From NCBI GenBank assembly GCA_949299825.1, contig CASGBP010000003.1, positions 1 to 11,325 on the forward strand: DNA of 11,325 nucleotides. Direction: 5' to 3'. The notes beneath the pieces are model-generated. The model made no database searches and was not told the origin of the DNA. It saw only the letters and a list, made by a program, of their open reading frames with translations. The position numbers were made by a program, and so were the translations under genes. Shown in pieces: positions 6,609 through 11,325 of the stretch. Source of the stretch: an uncultured Mycoplasmataceae bacterium (GTDB lineage: Bacteria; Bacillota_I; Bacilli_A; Mycoplasmatales; Mycoplasmoidaceae). Each line of letters opens with the position of its first letter. The stretch's first letter is position 1.

Positions 6609-7646
6609 ATGAATAAATATAAACTTGATTTCAACCAAAGAGTTTTAGTTCAATCAATGACTAATACTAAAACTAAGAACATACAAGAGACTATTAAACA
6701 AATCAAAGATATGTATAATCTTGGTTGTGATTTAGTTAGAGTGGCAATTTTTGACGATGAAGATATGGCTGCATTAAAATCAATTGTTAAACTATCTCCT
6801 ATTCCTATTATTGCTGATATTCACTTTAATTATTTGTATGCTATAAAAGCAATTGAATCAGGTGTAGCTAAAATAAGATTAAATCCAGGTAATATCTACA
6901 AAGAAGAGGAAATAATTCAAATTATTAACAAGGCAAAAGAACATGATGTGTGAATTAGAATTGGTGTCAATGAAGGATCCATTCAAGAAACTTATTTAGA
7001 AAAATATAATTTAGTCGATGCAATGATTAATAGCTTAAAAGACTATTTAGAAGTTTTTAAAAAATATAATTTTGATAAAATTGTTATTTCACTTAAATGT
7101 AGTGATCCTTTGCTGAATGTGGAGGTTAATCAAAAGGCTAGTAAACAATTTAAATATCCTATTCATCTTGGGGTTACTGAAGCTGGAACCTTAATCAATT
7201 CTTGCTTAAAATCATCAATTGGTATTGCTCCCTTGTTGTTAAACAAGATTGGTAATACTATTAGAATATCAATTAGCGATGATCCTTTATATGAAGTTAA
7301 AATAGCCCATCAATTATTGAATATATTAAAAATAGAAAATAACCGGGTTAATGTTATTGCTTGTCCAACTTGTGGAAGATTAAATTATGATATGTTTAGT
7401 TTGGTTGATAAAGTTGAAAAATATTGTGAAAACCTTTTTTTTCCTTTAAAAATATCTATTTTAGGATGTACTGTTAATGGAATTGGAGAAGGTAAAATGG
7501 CTGATATTGGAATAGCTGGAAATTTAGATAAAGCAATTTTATTTGTTGATGGAAAAATTGTTAAAACAATTAAATCAGAAGATGCCTTTGATGAACTTAA
7601 GAAAGTTATTGATGAAAAATATCAATTATTTTTAAAAATGAAGTAA
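6609..7646 (+). CDS. ispG: 4-hydroxy-3-methylbut-2-en-1-yl diphosphate synthase (GcpE)
   Basis: This 345-aa enzyme of the MEP isoprenoid pathway reductively converts MEcPP to HMBPP using a [4Fe-4S] cluster. Motifs seen are VQSMTNTKT near the N-terminus, CDLVRVAI, PIIADIHFNY, KIRLNPGN, IRIGVNEGS, HLGVTEAG, DDPLYEV, and then the cluster ligands: CPTCGR (Cys252, Cys255), GCTVNG (Cys287) and Glu294 in GIGEGKMADIGIAG. The usual NGPGE reads NGIGE here. Trp115 is TGA-coded, so the standard code would split the gene. The N-terminus is short, and the start has no SD but a TATAAT eleven bases upstream. The 3' end overlaps the convergent small membrane protein gene by 15 bp. Electron donors and the other MEP enzymes are outside the window. 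Confidence 0.95.
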
Positions 7647-7970
7647 AGTATTACTACTTAAAAATACCTTTACTGTAACAACAGATTCATCAGTTTCTAA
7701 ATAATCAGATAATGATAGATAACAATACTTGTCGTTATAATATTTTTCATCATATGTTAGTTCATAACAATTTTTGTTATATTCAAATTTAATTTTTGAA
7801 TCATCTATTTGAGTTACATCATTAACATTTATTTGAATATAATTAGTTTCATTAATTTTTCACAAGGTACAGAAAACTGTATTTTTAATTTTAATAGTAA
7901 ATAATAAGATTAAACAAACTACAATAAGACTTATAAAAATAGCAAATAATGAAATAATTTTCTTACTCAT
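7632..7970 (-). CDS. Small single-pass membrane protein, proposed accessory subunit of the C39 exporter
   Basis: This 112-aa protein contains a TGA-coded Trp37, which hides it from standard-code searches. It starts MSKKIISLFAIFISLIVV, with one helix at about residues 5-26, followed by an 85-residue domain of short alternating hydrophobic/polar stretches (NYIQINV, KIKFEY, CYELTYDEKY, SVVTVKVFL) that looks beta-rich and probably faces outward, with cysteines at 34, 68 and 83. The ATG overlaps the exporter stop (ATGAGTAA), and GAGG at 7983-7980 is its SD, so translation is coupled to the exporter. The single N-terminal anchor plus beta domain recalls HlyD-type adaptor proteins of C39 exporters, but it is far shorter than the usual 400 or more residues. 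This is inference; no family motif is visible. The 3' end overlaps ispG. Confidence 0.8.
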
Positions 7971-9885
7971 ATTGAATTACCTCATTGAAGAAACCACACA
8001 CATTTGTATCATGACTTACATATAGTAGAAAATTATTATCTACAATAATTGGTTTTATAAATGTTAAAAGATCTTTTTTTATTTCATGATCAACATTTGA
8101 TAATATTTCATCAGCTAAAATAACCTTATTTTTCATTTTAATTAAGGATAAAAATAAAAGAATTTGTTTTTGACCTGAGGATAATTTATAGATATCTCTT
8201 ATGTCTAATTTATTGAGAAAACTAATAACCAATGATTGATATTTACTATCATTGATTAAATCACTAATTAGTTCATATTCTACCTCACTATGATTATTAA
8301 CATAAATAAATTGTTGTTTAAATACATTATCATTTATTTGATTCTTAATTATCTCATTAAAAGATATGTAGTCTTTACAATCAATTAAATTACATAACTT
8401 TTTTAATAGAGTTGTTTTACCACATCCAGATTTACCTGTTATTAGAGTATTGTTATAAAAAGTATAATTATTAAAAGTGATTTTATTTATTTGATTAAGG
8501 TAATTAATACCTATATTGTTTTTATAATCATCCAACTTATTAATCCGGTTAAAAATATCTAAAGAGTATTTAAATGATTCATATTGCTTTAGTATGTTAA
8601 AAACACTTTTTGATGATTGAATAATCATTTGAATTAATGCTATTTGAAAACTTAATTGAGCAAAACTTAATGTTTGTTTTTCTACAATAAAAAAACATGC
8701 CATAAAAATAACCATCATATAAATAATTTGAAAAAAGATATGACTGATATTAGTAATAGAATAATTTCAAAACTCGTTTTTATAATAAATTTTCTTGATG
8801 TTATCATGGCTTTGTTTTAACTTCGTTAATAACATTTGTTTATTAGCTAAATAATTATCATTTGCTAAATTATGAATAAATTTATTGTAATTATTATGAT
8901 ATTCATTATTCTTAGATTGAAAGTTTCTATAATTATTTTTTTGAAAATATAAATCAATAAGTTCAAATATTAAATTTACTATTAATAAACAAATACAGAT
9001 TAAACCAATATATTGATTCATAATGAAAATTATTATTATGGATATTAAGGATAATAAAGATTCAGAAATAAATTTATTAAAAGTAGATCCATAGAAACTT
9101 GATATATTTATTAGGTGTTGATCAATGTTTCTTAATAAATTAGCATCAATTTTATTAAAGAAACTAGTTTGCTTGTTTTCTAGTTTTAAAAGAGTATGTT
9201 TATGGAGGCTTCGATAGATTAGAAATGTATGATGAGAATTTCATAAACCTATAAAATAATTTCCTATTACTTTGGTTATGAAAACAATTAGAAATATTAA
9301 TACAATTGAAAATAAATTAGATAAATTCTGATTATTAATTACACGGTTTAATATTTGCTGGATAAAAGTAGCAGAAAAGACTGACAAACCAATTATGATT
9401 AAGTTGATTATGTTATTGGTTAATAAGTATTGTCAATCTAAATTATTAAATAAGTTATATTTTTCAAACTTTTTAATTTTAATATTAGTCTTTTTACACT
9501 CAATTAAAATTCCTGTTCAAATTTCTCTTAATTGTTCGTATTTTAGTTGATAATATCCCTTGTCTGAACAAAAAATATCAATATACTTCTTTTGTTTTTT
9601 TGCAATGACATAATGAAGATTATTATCATTATTAATAATTAAGACAAAGAAATTATTATTTTTGTAGTCTAAAAATTCTTCAAAACTTAATTCATAACTA
9701 TCCATTAGTATTCCATAATCTAAACCGATGGTTTCAAGATCATAAACACTTAAACCTTTTTCAGTTATGTTAGCTTTTGTCAATAATTCGACACTTGATA
9801 TCTTTTTATGATGAAAGTGATTTATTAATGATTGAAGAACACTTATGCCACATTCATTTATATTATTTTGATAAAAAATTTGCAA
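7963..9885 (-). CDS. Peptidase C39-containing ABC exporter (bacteriocin/peptide processing and secretion type)
   Basis: This single 640-aa frame contains four TGA-coded tryptophans. The N-terminal C39 peptidase domain (about 1-125) has QNNINECGIS with the oxyanion Gln6 and nucleophile Cys12, His91 in LHYVIAKK, and probably Asp108. Such domains cleave leader peptides after a double glycine. A six-helix transmembrane domain follows (about 150-410). The ATPase domain has Walker A GKSGCGKT (484-491), Q-loop QQFIYV, signature LSSGQ (568-572), Walker B VILADE (588-593) and H-loop SHD (His625). All catalytic residues are present, so it should be an active exporter that works as a dimer in the cell membrane. 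The start chosen is a TTG preceded by GGAGG eight bases upstream; a TTG five codons earlier overlaps that SD. The downstream small membrane protein overlaps by eight bases. No leader-peptide substrate gene is visible in the window. Confidence 0.9.
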
Positions 9886-9893
9886 ATCTAATG

Positions 9894-9898
9894 CCTCC
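9894..9898 (-). promoter_or_regulatory. Shine-Dalgarno of the C39 exporter
   Basis: GGAGG on the minus strand, eight bases before TTG at 9885-9883. Its position argues against the TTG at 9900-9898, which overlaps it, and favours the shorter start. Confidence 0.55.
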
Positions 9899-9942
9899 AA
9901 AAATAATTAGGTTCATTAGATGAGGTATTTTTTAAAAAAATA

Positions 9943-9972
9943 ATTATTGTTGTCTTTTTTGTATAAAATCAA
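9943..9972 (-). promoter_or_regulatory. Possible promoter of the C39 exporter operon
   Basis: On the minus strand, TTGATT (9972-9967) and AATAAT (9948-9943) are separated by 18 bases. A promoter is expected here because a strong terminator at 9998-10022 isolates the exporter from the upstream tRNA. The hexamers are only fair matches, and TATACA at 9965-9960 is an alternative -10. Confidence 0.3.
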
Positions 9973-9989
9973 ATTTTTTTTAACCTTTA

Positions 9990-10022
9990 GGTATAAAAAA
10001 AACATCCCATCAGGATGTTTTT
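9990..10022 (-). terminator. Rho-independent terminator downstream of tRNA-Ser
   Basis: AAAAACATCC (9998-10007) pairs with GGATGTTTTT (10013-10022) around a 5-base CATCA loop. On the minus strand the hairpin is followed by a run of eight T, a strong terminator for the tRNA transcript. On the plus strand only about five T follow, so it may work weakly in that direction too. Confidence 0.85.
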
Positions 10023-10028
10023 ATTTAA

Positions 10029-10118
10029 TGGCGGAAGCGGAGAGATTCGAACTCTCGCAACGGAAACCCGTTCTAACACCTTAGCAGGGTGCCCTCTTAA
10101 CCACTTGAGTACACTTCC
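10029..10118 (-). tRNA. tRNA-Ser(GCU)
   Basis: The minus strand folds as a complete class II tRNA of 90 nt. The acceptor stem GGAAGTG pairs with CGCTTCC and is followed by discriminator G and an encoded CCA. The anticodon stem GCACC/GGTGT encloses loop CTGCTAA with anticodon GCT, which reads AGC and AGU serine codons. A long variable arm (AACGG-GTTT-CCGTT) confirms serine identity. The T arm is GAGAG-TTCGAAT-CTCTC. It lies 21 bp downstream of a protein gene and just before a terminator, so it is probably read from that gene's promoter; a TATAAT at 10137-10132 may also serve it. Confidence 0.97.
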
Positions 10119-10139
10119 TTAATAATAAAAAATTATAAA

Positions 10140-10997
10140 TTAATTTTTATTTTTTTTATTATTAGAGTTACTATTTAGCACTTCATCAATAATTTCAGTC
10201 ATTGTACGATAAGATTTTTCTCCTTGTTCATCAAATATCTTATCTACTGCATCTAGAACATCAGTATAATACTTATTCTTTTCATTTTTATCAATGTTTA
10301 TTCTAAATTTAACCTCATTATCACTTTTTTTGGTTGATTCAGCATGAGGTTTAGATTCAATTTTACTAGTTGATTGTCTATCAATGATAGGTAAATTGTT
10401 GCTAGTAGATTTTGGTAATGATGACAATGGTGTTGGAGAAACTGCTTGCATTATTGGTACTGGCTTAATTGATTCTTTTATTTCTAATTTATCCAAATCA
10501 ATTGAGTTTTTATCTAGACCATTATTAACACCATTAGTATTTTCTATGTTACCTAAAATTGATTTTAGATCACTATTATTAACTGCTTCACCCATTTCTT
10601 TACTAAATTCTAATCTAGCACGTTTATCAATTTCACGATGTAGATTTTCAATATATTCCTCATTATGTTCAATTTCATTTTCAACTTCAACACTTGTGTC
10701 AATAATACTTGAATCACTAGATAAATTTACTTTAGTTTTAGTATCAATAATTCCATTTCCAAAGTCACTTAAATCTAATTGTTGACTATCTTCATATTGA
10801 TGATTTAATGCATTATCATCATGATATCCATATCTTAATTCTGGATATGCATATACATTAAATTCATTTGGCGATAGTGGAGCTCATTTAGCTCGATGTC
10901 TTATTTTTAAATCAATTGGATCATGTTTACCTAACACTACCAATTTTAATACAGCATAAAGTTTAAATTTTCTTGTTGGTTGAACTTGATGTTCCAT
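10140..10997 (-). CDS. 285-aa protein of unknown function, conserved-looking N-terminus and disordered middle
   Basis: The protein starts MEHQVQPTRKFKLYAVLKLVVLGKHDPIDLKIRHRAK, with a TGA-coded Trp39. The first 60 residues are rich in basic and aromatic residues (WAPLSPNEFNVYAYPELRYGYHDD) and look like a folded or binding segment. Residues 75 to about 230 are acidic, then Pro/Ser/Thr/Asn-rich and probably disordered. The C-terminus (DVLDAVDKIFDEQGEKSYRTMTEIIDEVL) looks helical. No signal peptide or membrane helix is present, so it is likely cytoplasmic. The start is well supported by AAAGGAG five bases upstream and a good promoter. An internal ATG at 10595 would remove the conserved-looking part and is rejected. 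It is divergent from clpB and upstream of tRNA-Ser. I do not recognise the family. Confidence 0.85.
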
Positions 10998-11002
10998 GTA
11001 TT

Positions 11003-11009
11003 CTCCTTT
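11003..11009 (-). promoter_or_regulatory. Shine-Dalgarno of the 285-aa gene
   Basis: AAAGGAG on the minus strand, five bases before ATG 10997; it fixes the long start. Confidence 0.7.
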
Positions 11010-11026
11010 AATTGCTATACCATTTA

Positions 11027-11055
11027 ATTATATTATGTGTAAATTTAACTTGCAA
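11027..11055 (-). promoter_or_regulatory. Promoter of the 285-aa gene (and probably tRNA-Ser)
   Basis: Minus strand TTGCAA (11055-11050), 17-base spacer, TATAAT (11032-11027). This is the best sigma-70-type promoter in the window and predicts a leader of about 23 bases containing the SD. Confidence 0.65.
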
Positions 11056-11127
11056 TGTTGATAAACCCTTAAATAGTATATTTTCATATATATTTAAAAA
11101 AATAAAAAACGCCAACATTTTGATTAA

Positions 11128-11154
11128 TTAGCAAATAAATAAGCAGACTGCTAA
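11128..11154 (+). promoter_or_regulatory. CIRCE element (HrcA operator) upstream of clpB
   Basis: TTAGCA (11128-11133) and TGCTAA (11149-11154) are perfect outer half-sites separated by 15 bases, giving the canonical 27-bp CIRCE length (TTAGCACTC-N9-GAGTGCTAA). The three inner bases of each arm are AAT and GAC instead of CTC and GAG, so the site is partly degenerate. It overlaps the expected -35 region of the clpB promoter, consistent with repression by HrcA released under heat or protein stress. Confidence 0.85.
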
Positions 11155-11162
11155 TTTTGTTA

Positions 11163-11168
11163 TATAAT
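11163..11168 (+). promoter_or_regulatory. clpB -10 box
   Basis: TATAAT followed by TG, placed eight bases after the CIRCE. The -35 position falls inside the CIRCE and is not a recognisable hexamer. The predicted 5' leader is about 38 bases and contains the SD. Confidence 0.6.
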
Positions 11169-11198
11169 GTATTTAACTGGTACAAACAGTTTTCATAT

Positions 11199-11205
11199 AG
11201 GAGGT
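11199..11205 (+). promoter_or_regulatory. Strong Shine-Dalgarno of clpB
   Basis: AGGAGGT, the full anti-SD complement, seven bases before ATG 11213. It is the strongest ribosome site in the window. Confidence 0.8.
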
Positions 11206-11212
11206 AATATTT

Positions 11213-11325
11213 ATGGAATTTAAGCAAAATAGTGGTCCAGGTGCTCCATCACCATTAGAACAATTTGGAAGAAATCTAAATGAAGAAGTAATAAATGGAA
11301 AGATTGATCCAATTATTGGACGTGA
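11213..11325 (+). CDS. clpB: ATP-dependent chaperone ClpB, 5' part only
   Basis: The visible N-terminus, MEFKQNSGPGAPSPLEQFGRN followed by LNEEVINGKIDPIIGRD, ends in the IDPxIGRD signature that opens the first AAA+ domain of Clp/Hsp100 disaggregases. ClpB works with DnaK/DnaJ/GrpE to rescue aggregated proteins. In most bacteria about 150 residues (the Clp N domain) precede this signature. Here only about 30 do, so the N domain is missing, as in other Mollicute ClpB proteins. The CIRCE upstream is typical of clpB in low-GC Gram-positive relatives and supports ClpB over ClpC/ClpA. The gene continues beyond the right edge. Confidence 0.9.
   Translation, partial: MEFKQNSGPGAPSPLEQFGRNLNEEVINGKIDPIIGR

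Noticed and set aside
6558..6638. N-terminal extension of holA by 27 hydrophobic residues
   Set aside because: It would run across the divergent promoter and into the ispG coding start. The delta-subunit similarity begins at the internal ATG 6557, which has a TATAAT directly upstream.
9886..9900. TTG at 9900 as the exporter start
   Set aside because: The codon overlaps the GGAGG that serves as SD for the TTG at 9885. C39 domains commonly begin about ten residues before the catalytic Cys, matching the shorter form.
9863..9916. Short minus-strand ORF MNLIIFGGIRFANFLSK with a Gly-Gly, just upstream of the C39 exporter
   Set aside because: It looks like a tiny double-glycine peptide, but the GG comes from the exporter's own SD (GGAGG), it overlaps the exporter start, has no SD, and its leader is only eight residues. 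Most likely chance.
10029..10118. tRNA-Ser as an integration site
   Set aside because: No integrase gene or duplicated tRNA 3' end was seen in the window, and the exporter operon does not differ visibly in base composition from its neighbours.
11101..11160. Possible terminator or attachment site near the AT-rich stretch and inverted repeat before clpB
   Set aside because: The inverted repeat has exact CIRCE half-sites and spacing and no T run follows it.

Overview
The window comes from a Mollicute, an AT-rich bacterium that reads UGA as tryptophan. Every protein-coding gene reads through as a full-length protein only under genetic code 4. I count 17 tryptophans in the predicted proteins, all encoded by TGA and none by TGG. 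Genes are tightly packed, and starts are a mix of good Shine-Dalgarno (SD) sites and apparently leaderless or near-leaderless ones. An ispG gene of the MEP isoprenoid pathway, unusual in Mollicutes, together with a C39-type ABC exporter, makes a Malacoplasma/Mycoplasma penetrans-M. iowae relative my best guess. That assignment is an inference.

Left block (1-3399, minus strand). Transcription runs leftward from a tail-anchored J-domain protein through whiA and nadK into a lysine/glutamate/serine-rich single-pass membrane protein that leaves the window. The J-domain gene and whiA are 2 nt apart. The SD of the last gene overlaps the nadK stop. A perfect 13-bp inverted repeat sits directly in front of the J-domain start codon.

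Centre (3400-7646). A divergent promoter region leads rightward to a Bax inhibitor-1/YccA-like membrane protein. This is translationally coupled to an alpha/beta-hydrolase-like protein that has kept the Asp and His of the triad but has Gly where the nucleophilic Ser should be, followed by a long charged tail. That gene converges on holA (DNA polymerase III delta), their stop codons overlapping. holA and ispG are divergent, and a 23-bp palindrome carrying a TATAAT lies just before the ispG start.

Right block (7632-11325). On the minus strand is a C39 peptidase/ABC exporter followed by an overlapping 112-aa single-pass membrane protein that I propose is its reduced accessory subunit. Further right are a tRNA-Ser(GCU) with a strong terminator and a 285-aa protein of unknown function. 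The latter is divergent from clpB, whose upstream region carries a 27-bp CIRCE (HrcA operator). Only the first 37 codons or so of clpB are present, but they already show that the usual N-terminal domain is absent.

The parts most worth following up are the two-gene exporter with its mini-adaptor, the BI-1/pseudo-hydrolase pair, the tail-anchored DnaJ relative, and the palindromes at start-proximal promoters. I saw no insertion sequence, CRISPR array, rRNA or prophage signature, and no gene-free stretch longer than 300 bases.
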